Origin: DATJLY01 sp035532935
Lineage (GTDB): Bacteria; Pseudomonadota; Alphaproteobacteria; ATCC43930; CGMCC-115725
Reading direction: 5' to 3'
DNA: 64,000 nt
Assembly: GCA_035532935.1 (NCBI GenBank)
Contig: DATKQE010000003.1
Coordinates: 62,001 to 126,000 of the forward strand
Every line of letters begins with the position of its first letter. Positions within the stretch are counted from its first letter, which is position 1. Below are positions 9,525 to 18,908 of this stretch, in pieces. Made by a program: the position numbers and the translations under genes. The notes under the pieces were generated by a model that worked only from the letters and a program-made list of their open reading frames with translations, did not search any database and was not told the origin of the DNA.

Positions 9525-10600
9525 CATTGCAACCTCGTTCGCATAACAGATGCCGTACCCTTGTTGCCGCCCTCTTCCTGGCGGTGCTCGGGACGGGCTT
9601 GGCATCGGCTTTCCCACCCTTCGTGATCCCGAGCAAGGCTGACGAAGACGATGCGGCCGAGGGCACGGTCAACGCACCTTCGCGCGTCTCCGTCAGGGAC
9701 GGGGTCATCACACTGACCCTCGACGCGGCGGCTCAACGGAATGGCGGGATCGAAACGGCCCCGCCGATGTCGCCGCCGTCGCAGGATTCCGTCACGGGCT
9801 ACGGCACCGTGCTCGATGCGGCGCCACTCACCGATCTCAACAACCGATACCGGGACGCGAAGGCCCGATTGCAGATGGCGCAAGCGCGGCTGACGGTCTC
9901 GCGCGCCGCGTACGAACGTGCGAAGACGCTTTATAAGGACCGGCAGAACATCTCGGCTGCGAAGCTGCAAAGCGCGGCGGGGAACTTTCAGGTGGACCTG
10001 GCCTCGCTCGCTGCAGCCCGGTCCAGCCTGGCGACTGTGACAGCGAGCGCTCAACAGTCTTGGGGCCCGGTCCTCGGGAAGGCGCTGATCGAAGACGCAC
10101 CTCTGATCAAGCATCTCATCGAGCGCCGCGCCTACCTGGTGAAAGTCACTCTTTCACCCGGTGTCACGGTGACGCCGCCGCCGCAAACGGCCAGCGCCAC
10201 GCTCGATGGCGGGACAAAGATAGCGCTCGACTTCGTCTCACCGGCGGCGACGACCGACCCGGAAATCCAGGGGATCGCCTATTTCTACGAGGCGCCTGCC
10301 GAAAACGGCGTCCTGCCGGGGCTCAACGTCCTGGCATCGCTGCCGGGTGCGGCGGCCGCAAGGGGCGTCGTGGTGCCCGAGTCAGCCGTGGTCTGGCTGC
10401 AAGGAAAGGCATGGGTTTACCTGCGCACGAGCCCGAACACTTTTATCCGGCGCGAAATCGCCCCCGGTTGGCCGGGTCCCGATGGGGGATACATTGTCAC
10501 GGGCTTGCCGGAAGGCGCACAAATCGTCGTGGCGGGGGCGCAAATGCTCCTGTCCGAAGAATTTCGCGCGCAAGCCGCGATTGGCGGAGATCAGGATTAG
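9521..10600 (+). CDS. periplasmic adaptor (membrane fusion) protein of RND efflux
   Basis: Adaptor linking the RND pump to the outer-membrane channel, 359 residues. A signal peptide or anchor occupies residues 10-30 (VAALFLAVLGTGLASA). An alpha-hairpin follows at about 105-180 (NNRYRDAKARLQMAQARLTV, then SAAKLQSAAGNFQVDLASLA), then beta-barrel and membrane-proximal parts ending with IVVAGAQMLLSEEFRAQ. It is short for the family: the first lipoyl half before the hairpin is poorly represented, as in some HME adaptors. The start is the GTG at 9521, overlapping the previous stop by four bases. It lies immediately before the RND pump gene. Confidence 0.78.
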   Translation: MTLQPRSHNRCRTLVAALFLAVLGTGLASAFPPFVIPSKADEDDAAEGTVNAPSRVSVRDGVITLTLDAAAQRNGGIETAPPMSPPSQDSVTGYGTVLDAAPLTDLNNRYRDAKARLQMAQARLTVSRAAYERAKTLYKDRQNISAAKLQSAAGNFQVDLASLAAARSSLATVTASAQQSWGPVLGKALIEDAPLIKHLIERRAYLVKVTLSPGVTVTPPPQTASATLDGGTKIALDFVSPAATTDPEIQGIAYFYEAPAENGVLPGLNVLASLPGAAAARGVVVPESAVVWLQGKAWVYLRTSPNTFIRREIAPGWPGPDGGYIVTGLPEGAQIVVAGAQMLLSEEFRAQAAIGGDQD

Positions 10601-10602
10601 CG

Positions 10603-13600
10603 ATGATGCGCGTCACCGGCCTGCAAGCGCACGTCATCCGCTTCGCCCTCCGTTTCCGCGGCATCGTCGTCGCGCTCTCCGGCCTCCTGGTCGCCTACGG
10701 GATTTACGCGCTCGATCACGCCAGCTACGACGTCTTTCCGGAGTTCGCGCCGCCGCAGGTGAGCATCCAGACGGAAGCGCCCGGGCTGTCGCCGGGGCAG
10801 GTCGAGACCCTCGTCACCCGAGCGATCGAAACCGCCATCGAGGGCGTCGCCGACGAGCAGCGAATGCGGTCGAACTCGATCCAGGGTCTCTCGGTCGTCA
10901 CGATCTATTTCGATCCGGCGACCGACATCTATCTTGACCGGCAATTGGCCGCCGAACGCCTGGCGCAGGTCGCGGGCCAGCTCCCCGCGGGGGTCGAGCC
11001 GCCGATCATGACGCCGCTCACCTCGTCGACGGAAATCGCGCTCGTGGCGGGCTTGACGTCGCCGACACAATCGCTGATGCGGCTGCGGACGATCGCGACG
11101 TGGACGATCTGCCCGGCTCTTATGGCGGTCCCCGGCGTCGCCGGCGTCGAGGTGTTTGGCGGCCAAACCCGGGCGACGCAGATCCTTGTTCACCCCCGCA
11201 AGCTGATCCGTTTCGGGCTCGGCATGAACGATGTTCTCGCCGCGGCGCGGCAGGCGACCGGCATACGCGGCGCCGGCTTTGTCAGCACGCCGAACCAGCG
11301 CATCCTGTTGCAGACGGAAGGCCAGTCCTTGCGGCCCGCGGCGCTCGCGCGGACGGTCCTCGCGCGCCATGGCGGGGTCAGCGTCACGCTGGGCGATGTC
11401 GCGGATGTCATCGACGCGCCCGAACCTGCCATCGGCGCCGCATCGATCATGGGTCAGCCCGGCGTCGTCATGAACGTCACCGAGCAATATGGCGCCAACA
11501 CCCTCCAAGTGACGAAAGGCATCGACCAGGCGCTCGCCACGCTTCGCCCCGCCCTCCAGCGCGAAGGTGTCACGCTTCACGACAGGCTCTTCCGTCCGGC
11601 CAACTTCATCACGACCGCTACCGGCAATCTGCGCTCGTCGCTCGTCATCGGGGCCGTCTTGGTGGTGATCATATTGTTCCTTTTCCTTTTCGACCTGCGC
11701 ACCGCGGCGATCTGCTGCACGGCAATCCCGCTTTCCCTCCTCGCCGCCGTCGTGGTCCTGCAGCGGGCCGGCATCACGCTCAACACCATGACGCTGGGTG
11801 GACTGGCCATTGCGCTGGGCGAAGTCGTCGACGACGCCGTCATCGCGGTCGAGAACATCACTCGCCGACTGCGCGAGAACACGCGGCGCCCCGAACCGCG
11901 CGCAGCGGCGCGGGTCGTGCTCGAAGCGACCTTCGAAGTCCGCAGTGCGGTCGTCTACGCGACCTTCGCGGTCATTCTCGTCTTCATGCCGGTGGTCACG
12001 CTCGCCGGAATCGGCGGCCGTCTGTTCGGGCCGCTCGGGCTCACCTACATCGCCGCCGTTCTGGCCTCGCTTATCGTCGCCGTCACGCTGACGCCGGCGC
12101 TCGCTCTCCTGCTACTTCCACACCACACGAACGAGCGCGACCCGCCGGTGATGGTCTGGACCCGACGGCGCTATGAGGCGCTGCTGCGGCGCGTCGCGCG
12201 GGCGCCTCGCTCGGCGATCGCGGGGGCGGCGGCGCTGACCCTTGCGGGCTTTGCCCTGGTGCCGCTCTTCGGCGCGACCTTTCTTCCCGAACTCCATGAA
12301 GGGCACTTCATCGTCCACATGACCGCGATGCCCGGCACGTCCTTGGCCGAGTCGCTGCGAATGGGCGCGCGGGTCACGGCGGCGCTCGAAAAGCTGCCCA
12401 TGGTCCGCGCCGTCGCCCAGCGTGCCGGTCGCGCCGCGTTGACCGCCGACACGCACGGCACGCATCAGAGCGAGTTCGAGGTGGACCTGAAAACGCTGAC
12501 GGGGCAGCAGGCGGAGACGGCAAAATCCGACATCCTCAAAGCGCTGGCGGATTTTCCCGGCGTCAACATCTCGGTGAACACGTTTCTGACCGAGCGGATC
12601 AACGAGACCTTCTCGGGCTATACAGCGCCGGTCGCCGTCAATGTGTTTGGCAATGATCTCAACGCGATCAACGATACCGCGCAAAAGGTGCTCGACGTGA
12701 TGCGCGGCATCGCGGGCGCGACCTCGGTCGAGATCCAGTCGCCGCCGGGCTTGCCGCAATTCACCATCAAGCTCCGCCGGACCGATCTGCAACGGTGGGG
12801 GCTCGATCCCGTGCAGGTTCTCGACGTGATCCGCACCGGGTACCAGGGTGACGTCGTGGGGCAGACCTATGACGGTAATCGCGTTTTCGATGTCCTCGTC
12901 AAGCTGGCCCCGACGAGTGAAGGGAATATCGCAGCGATCGGCAATTTGCCGCTGCGCGCGCCCGACGGAACCTACGTTCCGTTGCGGCAGGTCGCCGATA
13001 TCGATCCATCATCCGGTCTCTACCAGATCCAGCATCAAGGCGGGCGCCGACTCCAGACGGTGACATCTGATGTCCAGGGTCGGGCGCTGTCGTCCTTTGT
13101 CCGCGATGCGCAGGAGCAGATTGCCGCGAAAGTAAAGCCGCCGCGTGGCGTCTATATCGAGTTCTCCGGCGCTGCGGAGGGGCAGGCCCGGGCGCAGCGT
13201 GATCTGGCGTTCAAGACGCTCCTCGCCGGTATCGGCATCGTGATCCTCCTGTCGATCGTCACCCGGAACTGGCGTAACCTTCTCCTCGTCCTGGCCAATC
13301 TTCCTTTCGCGCTCGTCGGCGGGCTGGTGGCGGCTTTCGCGTCGGGCGCCGTGTTGTCGCTAGGATCGTTGATCGGCTTCGTGACGCTCTTCGGCATCAC
13401 GTTGCGCAATTCTATGATGATGATCTCGCATTACGGCCACCTGGTCGAGGTTGACGGCATGAAGTGGGATATCGAGGCGGCGATCCGTGGCGCGGCCGAC
13501 CGGATGGCGCCGATCCTCATGACCTCCCTCGTCACCGGTCTCGGCCTGCTGCCGCTTGCCGTCGGCATGAACGCGCCGGGCCGCGAGATCGAAGGCCCGA

Positions 13601-13767
13601 TGGCTCTCGTGATTCTCGGCGGGCTGCTCACATCGATGGCGCTCAATCTGTTGGTGCTGCCGACGCTGGCGCTCCGGTATGGGCGGTTCGAGCCGACAGG
13701 GACGGAGGATGAGTGGCTGGACCTCATGGAAATCGGCACGGCACGCCGGTCATCCCCCGCAGAGTGA
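10603..13767 (+). CDS. HME-type RND efflux pump (CusA/CzcA family)
   Basis: Inner-membrane proton/substrate antiporter of 1054 residues, the normal RND length. Visible marks are the first membrane helix (IVVALSGLLVAYGIYAL), the porter motif DVFPEFAPPQVSIQTEAPGL, and TM4 with the proton-relay carboxylates in GLAIALGEVVDDAVIAVEN. The second half repeats the fold (LAFKTLLAGIGIVILLSIVT onward). The TM4 motif resembles neither the classic CzcA nor the CusA signature exactly, so the metal cannot be called. The start is the first of two adjacent ATGs at 10603, with AGGA about 8 bases upstream. Two bases separate it from the adaptor stop, and its own stop abuts the next ATG. Confidence 0.88.
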   Translation: MMRVTGLQAHVIRFALRFRGIVVALSGLLVAYGIYALDHASYDVFPEFAPPQVSIQTEAPGLSPGQVETLVTRAIETAIEGVADEQRMRSNSIQGLSVVTIYFDPATDIYLDRQLAAERLAQVAGQLPAGVEPPIMTPLTSSTEIALVAGLTSPTQSLMRLRTIATWTICPALMAVPGVAGVEVFGGQTRATQILVHPRKLIRFGLGMNDVLAAARQATGIRGAGFVSTPNQRILLQTEGQSLRPAALARTVLARHGGVSVTLGDVADVIDAPEPAIGAASIMGQPGVVMNVTEQYGANTLQVTKGIDQALATLRPALQREGVTLHDRLFRPANFITTATGNLRSSLVIGAVLVVIILFLFLFDLRTAAICCTAIPLSLLAAVVVLQRAGITLNTMTLGGLAIALGEVVDDAVIAVENITRRLRENTRRPEPRAAARVVLEATFEVRSAVVYATFAVILVFMPVVTLAGIGGRLFGPLGLTYIAAVLASLIVAVTLTPALALLLLPHHTNERDPPVMVWTRRRYEALLRRVARAPRSAIAGAAALTLAGFALVPLFGATFLPELHEGHFIVHMTAMPGTSLAESLRMGARVTAALEKLPMVRAVAQRAGRAALTADTHGTHQSEFEVDLKTLTGQQAETAKSDILKALADFPGVNISVNTFLTERINETFSGYTAPVAVNVFGNDLNAINDTAQKVLDVMRGIAGATSVEIQSPPGLPQFTIKLRRTDLQRWGLDPVQVLDVIRTGYQGDVVGQTYDGNRVFDVLVKLAPTSEGNIAAIGNLPLRAPDGTYVPLRQVADIDPSSGLYQIQHQGGRRLQTVTSDVQGRALSSFVRDAQEQIAAKVKPPRGVYIEFSGAAEGQARAQRDLAFKTLLAGIGIVILLSIVTRNWRNLLLVLANLPFALVGGLVAAFASGAVLSLGSLIGFVTLFGITLRNSMMMISHYGHLVEVDGMKWDIEAAIRGAADRMAPILMTSLVTGLGLLPLAVGMNAPGREIEGPMALVILGGLLTSMALNLLVLPTLALRYGRFEPTGTEDEWLDLMEIGTARRSSPAE

Positions 13768-14541
13768 ATGATCAGGCTCCTTTATCGGCTCTATGAGCGA
13801 CATCTGGCCCGGGAGGTGGGCCAGGGCCCGATGCCGGCACATATCGCCTTCATCCTCGACGGCAATCGTCGGCATGGCGAACGTCATCGCCTTGCCGATC
13901 CCAACGCGATCTATGCGCTCGGCGCTCGCAAGCTCGACGAGGTGCTCGAGTGGTGCGGTGAATTCCGGGTTCCCGCCGTTACGCTCTGGGTCCTGTCGAC
14001 CGACAATTTCAACCGACCGATCGATCAGGTCTCGGGCATCCTTGCCGCGATCGAGACGAAAATGCGTGCGCTTGTCCACGACCCGCAAATCCATTCGCGG
14101 CGCGTGCGCATTCAGGCGATCGGCAAGCTGGAATTGCTGCCGAGTTCGACCGTCGCCGCGATCCGCGCCGCCCGAGAGGCGACGTCCGGCTATGACGGCA
14201 TGGTGCTCACCATTGTGGTCGCCTATGGGGGGCGGGCGGAGATCGTCGATGCCGTTCGGGCGCTGCTCGCCGAAGAACGACGCAACGGTGCGACGCTCGA
14301 CGATGCGATCGCGCGCGTTAGCGTCGAGGCGATCAGCCGCCACCTCTATATGGCCGGCATGCCCGATCCCGATCTCATCGTCCGCACGAGCGGCGAGGTT
14401 AGACTCTCGGGCTTTCTGCTGTGGCAGAGCGCTTACAGCGAATTCTATTTCTCCGATGTCTATTGGCCGGCGTTCCGGAAGATCGATTTTCTCCGTGCCA
14501 TCCGTGCTTACCAACAGAGGAAACGTCGGTTCGGGAAGTGA
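13768..14541 (+). CDS. uppS: cis-prenyltransferase (isoprenyl / undecaprenyl diphosphate synthase family)
   Basis: Condenses isopentenyl diphosphate with an allylic diphosphate to make a cis-polyprenyl carrier lipid. The 257 residues have the family P-loop HIAFILDGNRRHGE, in which Asp is catalytic; most bacterial UppS read MDGNGRWA, so this is a divergent subtype. Also present are WVLSTDNFNRP, VAYGGRAEIVDAV and the C-terminal DLIVRTSGEVRLSGFL and YSEFYF. The ATG directly follows the TGA of the RND pump gene (no spacer), so it is almost surely in the same operon. The link of a prenyl-chain enzyme to metal efflux is unexplained. The chain length made is unknown; the symbol denotes family only. 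Confidence 0.82.
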   Translation: MIRLLYRLYERHLAREVGQGPMPAHIAFILDGNRRHGERHRLADPNAIYALGARKLDEVLEWCGEFRVPAVTLWVLSTDNFNRPIDQVSGILAAIETKMRALVHDPQIHSRRVRIQAIGKLELLPSSTVAAIRAAREATSGYDGMVLTIVVAYGGRAEIVDAVRALLAEERRNGATLDDAIARVSVEAISRHLYMAGMPDPDLIVRTSGEVRLSGFLLWQSAYSEFYFSDVYWPAFRKIDFLRAIRAYQQRKRRFGK

Positions 14542-14759
14542 GTGACTTTCACCGTGATTTTCAGACGAGGCTGAGCAGCCGCGAGAACGGATCGATAGAG
14601 CCGGCTCCTGTTGCTGCCCGAGAGATCGCGGGGAGTCGCCCCCGGAGGTGTGGCGGCGTCGGCTGAACGCGTGATCGAGCGGTCCAGCATACCATAAACG
14701 CCGCAGAATCGGTCAGCCTTCGCAGATTCGTAGCATCCGGATTCGGACGCATATGATGA
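14542..14759. other. non-coding gap after the prenyltransferase
   Basis: 218 bases between the prenyltransferase stop and the leuA remnant. No conserved reading frame, clear terminator or repeat is seen. It may include decayed leuA 5' sequence that is no longer recognisable. Confidence 0.4.
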
Positions 14760-15089
14760 CGCAAGCGCTTGGGCCCCGAGCGCAAGCGCCACTTCCTCGG
14801 GACCTTGGTGCGCCTGGGCACCGAGATCGATTTCACGAGGGAGGTCTGCGAATCGGTGATGGGCGTGTTCGAGCCGACGCCAGCGAAAAGGCGGATCCTG
14901 AATCCGCCCGCCACGGTCGAGATGGACACGTCCAATGTCGATGCCGACCAGATCGAATGGTTCTCGCGCAACATCCGTGACCGCGATTCGATCACGCTCT
15001 CGGTCCATCCGCACAATGATCGTGGCACCGGCATCGCCGCCGCGGAGCGGGCGTTGCTGGCCGGCGCCGATCGCGTCGCGGCGGAATGA
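14760..15089 (+). pseudogene. leuA: 2-isopropylmalate synthase remnant (internally deleted)
   Basis: A short frame aligns with two separate parts of LeuA. LGPERKRHFLGTLVRLG resembles the segment just after the DLRDGNQ active-site motif, and the next residues (FTREVCESVMGVFEPTP, ATVEMDTSNVDADQIEW, LSVHPHNDRGTGIAAAE and LLAGADRV) come from the middle of the enzyme. The sequence between them, including the IEVGFPSASQTDFDF region, is missing, so the join near 14825-14835 is a deletion junction. It stops at 15087-15089 and lacks the rest of the barrel and the regulatory domain. An in-frame stop at 14757-14759 precedes it. Non-functional; a working leuA is presumably elsewhere. Confidence 0.8.
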
Positions 15090-15192
15090 CAAGAGACGCG
15101 GGCACGCCATGACGCCGGCCGCTTGAAGCGGCGGCGGCGGCAATTCATACTGCCGCAGGCCGGACGGAACATTGGCCGACGGAGAGGGAAGC

Positions 15193-16035
15193 ATGATGGA
15201 GATCGTTCCGCTCAGCATGCATGTGGGGGCGGAAATCCGCGGCGTGGACTTGTCCCGCGAGATCGACCCCGCGACCGCGGCGGCGCTCTACGCGGCATGG
15301 CTCAAACATCTCGTGCTCGTCTTTCGCGGCCAGACCCTGACCGTCGAGGACCAGCGCCGCTTCACCCGGATGTTCGGCGAGATCCAGCCGCCGCGGTCGC
15401 GCCCGGGCGAGCGCGATCCCAACAATCCGATGCTCTTCATCGGCAATGTGAAGGTTGAAGGGCAGCGCAACGAGCTGCCGGAAGGCGACATGCAGTTCCA
15501 CGCCGATCAGTGCTATTACGAGACGATCGCCAAGGGCGCCGTGCTCTATGCGCTCGAGATTCCCTCGCGCGGCGGTAACACACTCTTCGCGAGTACCCAT
15601 GCCGCCTATGAGAGCCTGCCGCCGGATCTGCGCGCGCAAGTGGACCGGATGCGAGTCCTCTTTCTCTATGATTACGAGAAAAACGCCAATCGCAAGGCGC
15701 CAAGTGACTGGGCCGATGCGCCACGCTGCATACATCCGGCGGTCGTGGTCCATCCCGAGACCGGCCGGCGTGCGCTCCTTGTCAATCGCTTGATGGCGGA
15801 CAGCATCGTCGACATGCCGCGCGAGCAAAGCGACGCGCTGCTCGGGCGCTTGTGCCAGGCGGCCGAGCGTCCCGAGCATATCTACGAGCATGAATGGCGC
15901 GTGGGCGATCTCCTGATCTGGGACAATCGCGCGACGCTTCACGCCCGTACCGACTTCGATCCCGCCGAGCGGCGCCTGCTACGCCGCATGGCGCTGCGTG
16001 GCGAACGGCCGATCGCCGCCGTAGAGGCGGCCTGA
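15193..16035 (+). CDS. TauD/TfdA-family 2-oxoglutarate-dependent dioxygenase
   Basis: Non-heme Fe(II)/2-oxoglutarate oxygenase of 280 residues, the size of TauD. The N-terminus IVPLSMHVGAEIRGVDLSR is typical. The iron triad is seen as MQFHADQCYYE (His-X-Asp) and the distal His in ATLHARTDFD, followed by the 2-oxoglutarate Arg in RRLLRRMAL. The first of two adjacent ATGs (15193) is preceded by GGAGAGGG. Members hydroxylate small substrates such as taurine, alkylsulfonates or aryloxyacetates. Next to it are an oxidoreductase and an importer of the sulfonate type, which suggests a carbon or sulfur acquisition role, but the substrate is not visible. It converges on the GMC gene with 13 bases between stops. 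Confidence 0.85.
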   Translation: MMEIVPLSMHVGAEIRGVDLSREIDPATAAALYAAWLKHLVLVFRGQTLTVEDQRRFTRMFGEIQPPRSRPGERDPNNPMLFIGNVKVEGQRNELPEGDMQFHADQCYYETIAKGAVLYALEIPSRGGNTLFASTHAAYESLPPDLRAQVDRMRVLFLYDYEKNANRKAPSDWADAPRCIHPAVVVHPETGRRALLVNRLMADSIVDMPREQSDALLGRLCQAAERPEHIYEHEWRVGDLLIWDNRATLHARTDFDPAERRLLRRMALRGERPIAAVEAA

Positions 16036-16048
16036 GCGGAACTCGCGG

Positions 16049-17698
16049 CTATTTCGCCGCGGCGAGCGCGCGGTCTGCGGCGCGCGGCGCCGGCCCGCCG
16101 GCGATCAGCTCCGCAGCCTTCTCCGCGATCATGATGACGGTGGCGTTGATGTTGCCGCCGACGAGGTCGGGCATGACCGAGGCATCGGCGACGCGCAATC
16201 CTTCGACGCCGCGCAGCTTGAGCTCGCGATCGACCACCGCTTCCGCATCCGTCCCCATGCGGCAGGTGCCGCAGGGATGGTGAGCCGTGGCGGGCGCAGA
16301 GCGGATATAGGCGTCGAGTGCCGCGTCGCTCTGCACCTCCGGACCCGGGGCAAGCTCGCGCCCCCGGAACCGGTCGAGCGCGGATCGCGCCGCCACCTCG
16401 CGCAGCAGCCTGAGCCCGGCGCGCAGCGTCTTCACGTCGGATTCCTCGGCGAGGAAGTTCTGCCAGATCCGCACGCGGTCCTCGGGCTTGGCCGAACGCA
16501 GCCGGATCCGGCCGCGGCTCGCCGGCCGCAGCAGGATCGGGCGGCAGACGAAGGCGTCTTGCCACGGTCTCCTGAAGCCGGGAAACCACGGACCGGCATC
16601 GCGCGATCCGGAGCGGAACAGGAGCTGGATGTCGGGAATGTCAAGGCTCGGATCGGTCTTGATGAAGGCCATGAAGCCGCTCGGTACGTCGGTGGCCGGC
16701 CCCGTCCCGGCGAGATAGGCGCGCGCAAAAGCGAAGGCGAGGCGATCGGCCCGCGTCGCATGGATGAAGGGGCCGGGCTCGCGCCGCTGGTGCAGCAGCC
16801 CCGTAGCGTAATGGTCCTGGAGATTGCGCCCGACATCGCGCAGCGGCACCGCCGGCGCGATGCCGACCTCGCGCAGATGGTCCGGGTCGCCGATACCCGA
16901 CAACATCAAAAGCTGCGGCGTATTGATGGCGCCGCCGCAGAGGATCACCTCGCGCGCGGCCCGTGCGGTCTCGAGGCGGCCGCGGGTGCGATACTCGACG
17001 CCGACGGCGCGGCCATGCTCGAGCACGATGCGGACGGCGAGAGCGCGCGTCGTGACCACAAGGTTCTTTCGGCCGAGCGCAGGATAGAGATAGCCGCGCG
17101 CCGTCGTGTCGCGCAGTCCCGCACGGATCGTCCATTGTGCCCAGGCGAAGCCGTGCTGCTCCGCGCCGTTGTAGTCCTCGGTATAGGGGTGGCCGGCCGC
17201 CAGTCCCGCGGCAATATAGGCCTCGTAGAGCGGGTCGAGGTCCTTGGTTCGTCGGACATAGAGCGGGCCGCTGCCGCCGCGGTACTCGCTTTCGCCGTCC
17301 TCCCAGGTCTCCGCCCGCTTCAAATAGGGAAGAACCTCGCGGAACGACCAGCCCTCGAGCCCCTGGCGCAACCAGCGGTCGTAATCGGCGCGATGTCCGC
17401 GGATATATCCCATGGCATTGATGGAATGCGAGCCGCCGATCAGCTTGCCGCGCGCCACTTCGATATTCCGATTTCCCGTCCCCTCGCCGGACTCCGCCGT
17501 ATAGCCCCAATCGAACCGGCCGAAGCCCCAGATCCGGCCGACGCCCAGCGGCACCCTAACCAGCGGATGCCAGTCCCAGCCGCCCGCTTCGATGAGAAGC
17601 ACCCGCACTTCCGGGTCGGCACTCAGGCGGTTGGCAAGAACGCAGCCGGCGGAACCCGCGCCGACGATCACGTAATCGAACGCGCGCGCTCGCGTCAT
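16049..17698 (-). CDS. GMC-family FAD-dependent oxidoreductase (alcohol dehydrogenase type)
   Basis: Flavoprotein of 549 residues related to choline and long-chain alcohol dehydrogenases. The N-terminal Rossmann motif is YVIVGAGSAGCVLANRLS with IEAG following. The GMC signature region reads ARGKLIGGSHSINAMGYIRG and the second signature LCGGAINTPQLLMLSGIG. The C-terminal catalytic part has ATAHHPCGTCRMG and ends GGNINATVIMIAEKAAELI. The ATG at 17698 is chosen because GGAGGAG lies just upstream and the FAD motif begins 9 residues in; the longer open frame back to 18004 is unlikely. It is divergent from the ABC binding-protein gene across about 210 bases, a plausible shared control region. Substrate unknown. 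Confidence 0.87.
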   Translation of the reverse strand: MTRARAFDYVIVGAGSAGCVLANRLSADPEVRVLLIEAGGWDWHPLVRVPLGVGRIWGFGRFDWGYTAESGEGTGNRNIEVARGKLIGGSHSINAMGYIRGHRADYDRWLRQGLEGWSFREVLPYLKRAETWEDGESEYRGGSGPLYVRRTKDLDPLYEAYIAAGLAAGHPYTEDYNGAEQHGFAWAQWTIRAGLRDTTARGYLYPALGRKNLVVTTRALAVRIVLEHGRAVGVEYRTRGRLETARAAREVILCGGAINTPQLLMLSGIGDPDHLREVGIAPAVPLRDVGRNLQDHYATGLLHQRREPGPFIHATRADRLAFAFARAYLAGTGPATDVPSGFMAFIKTDPSLDIPDIQLLFRSGSRDAGPWFPGFRRPWQDAFVCRPILLRPASRGRIRLRSAKPEDRVRIWQNFLAEESDVKTLRAGLRLLREVAARSALDRFRGRELAPGPEVQSDAALDAYIRSAPATAHHPCGTCRMGTDAEAVVDRELKLRGVEGLRVADASVMPDLVGGNINATVIMIAEKAAELIAGGPAPRAADRALAAAK

Positions 17699-17909
17699 CT
17701 CTCCTCCGATCCGCCCGATTTGTCCCGCACCGGCCCCGTCCACACAAAAAAGCGGTTGAACGGCAAAATCAAGGCGGTAATGTCGATGTGTGGCGTGAAT
17801 GCGTCGGATTTCAACACTACGGCGCCGGGCCGCGGGGGGCTTTACGGGCACAGGCGAACCGGCTTCTTGCGCTGTCGGTCGATGGCGTGAACATGGGAGA
17901 TTTCGGACA

Positions 17910-18890
17910 ATGAGGATCAGCAGACGGCAGGTATGCGCCGGTATGACGGCGGTCGCAGGCCTTGCGTTCACGGCGCAAGCGGCGCGCGCCGCACCGCTCG
18001 TCATTCGGCTTGGCTACTCGCAAGCCGCCGAGGAACAGACTTGGCTGCTCATGGCGAAGCACGATTTGGGCAAGAACTACGGCAAGCTCTACACCCTCGA
18101 GCCTACGCTCTTCCGGAGCTCGTCGCAGCGCGCGCAGGCTTTCGCCGCCGGTGCCATCGATCTCGCGTCCTCGGCGGCCAATGGCGTCCTCTTCGCCGCG
18201 GCCGAGGGCATCCCGAGCACGATCATCGCTTCGATCTCGAAGGACGCCTTGCACCGCGGCTTCAATACCGCCTTCGCGGCCCTTGCGTCGTCGCCGATCA
18301 ACAAGATCGAAGATTTGAAGGGCAAGACGATCGCTATCAACGGGTTCTCGACCTCCGGGGAGCTGTGGCTGCGCTCCGCTCTCGAACGGCATGGCCTGTC
18401 GGAAAAGGAAGTGACCGTGGTGCCGGTCTCGTTCCCCGCGATGGCGGAATCGCTGCGGTCGGGACGGGTCGATGTCGCCGAAATGCCGCAGCCGTTTTTT
18501 GCGATGGCGCAGCACGAAATGAAGATCAAGACGATCTTCACGTCGAAGGACGGCGCGCCGTTCACCGAGGAGTTGGTCGTGACCGTCGGCCAGGAGAAAT
18601 TCCTGAAGGCGCACGCCAAGGCGGTGCGGGGATTCCTCGCCGACCTCCAATCTGCGACGAAGTTCTACCTCGAGCATACGAAGGAAGCGCGGCAGATCCT
18701 CATCGACAAGAAGTTCGTGCGCGTTCCCGCCAGCATCTATCTCAATATGAAGGACTACTACCGCGACCCGAAGCTGCACGTCGATGTCAAGGCGCTGGAA
18801 CGGATGCAGGATTTGCAGGTATCGGCCGGCTTCCAGAAAAAGAAGGCGGACATCAAATCGCTCGTCGATCTGAGCTATCTGCCGAAATAG
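17910..18890 (+). CDS. NitT/TauT-type ABC transporter substrate-binding protein
   Basis: Periplasmic binding protein of 326 residues. The N-terminus MRISRRQVCAGMTAVAGLAF ending in QAARA looks like a Tat-type signal (SRRQV). The mature part starts LVIRLGYSQAAEEQTWLLMA and has the SsuA/TauA-type fold signs IEDLKGKTIAINGFSTSG and RSGRVDVAEMPQPFF. It is first of a rightward unit with an ATPase and two permeases, 18 bases before the ATPase start. It is only distantly like the two binding proteins at 33.5 and 35.9 kb. Ligand not determinable; aliphatic sulfonates or aromatic acids are typical of the group. Confidence 0.85.
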   Translation: MRISRRQVCAGMTAVAGLAFTAQAARAAPLVIRLGYSQAAEEQTWLLMAKHDLGKNYGKLYTLEPTLFRSSSQRAQAFAAGAIDLASSAANGVLFAAAEGIPSTIIASISKDALHRGFNTAFAALASSPINKIEDLKGKTIAINGFSTSGELWLRSALERHGLSEKEVTVVPVSFPAMAESLRSGRVDVAEMPQPFFAMAQHEMKIKTIFTSKDGAPFTEELVVTVGQEKFLKAHAKAVRGFLADLQSATKFYLEHTKEARQILIDKKFVRVPASIYLNMKDYYRDPKLHVDVKALERMQDLQVSAGFQKKKADIKSLVDLSYLPK

Positions 18891-18908
18891 TCCGTCGCGA
18901 CCGTCGAG

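Noticed and set aside
16277..17890. Long plus-strand frame of 537 codons
   Set aside because: Antisense to the GMC oxidoreductase gene, which has full family motifs and a good ribosome site.
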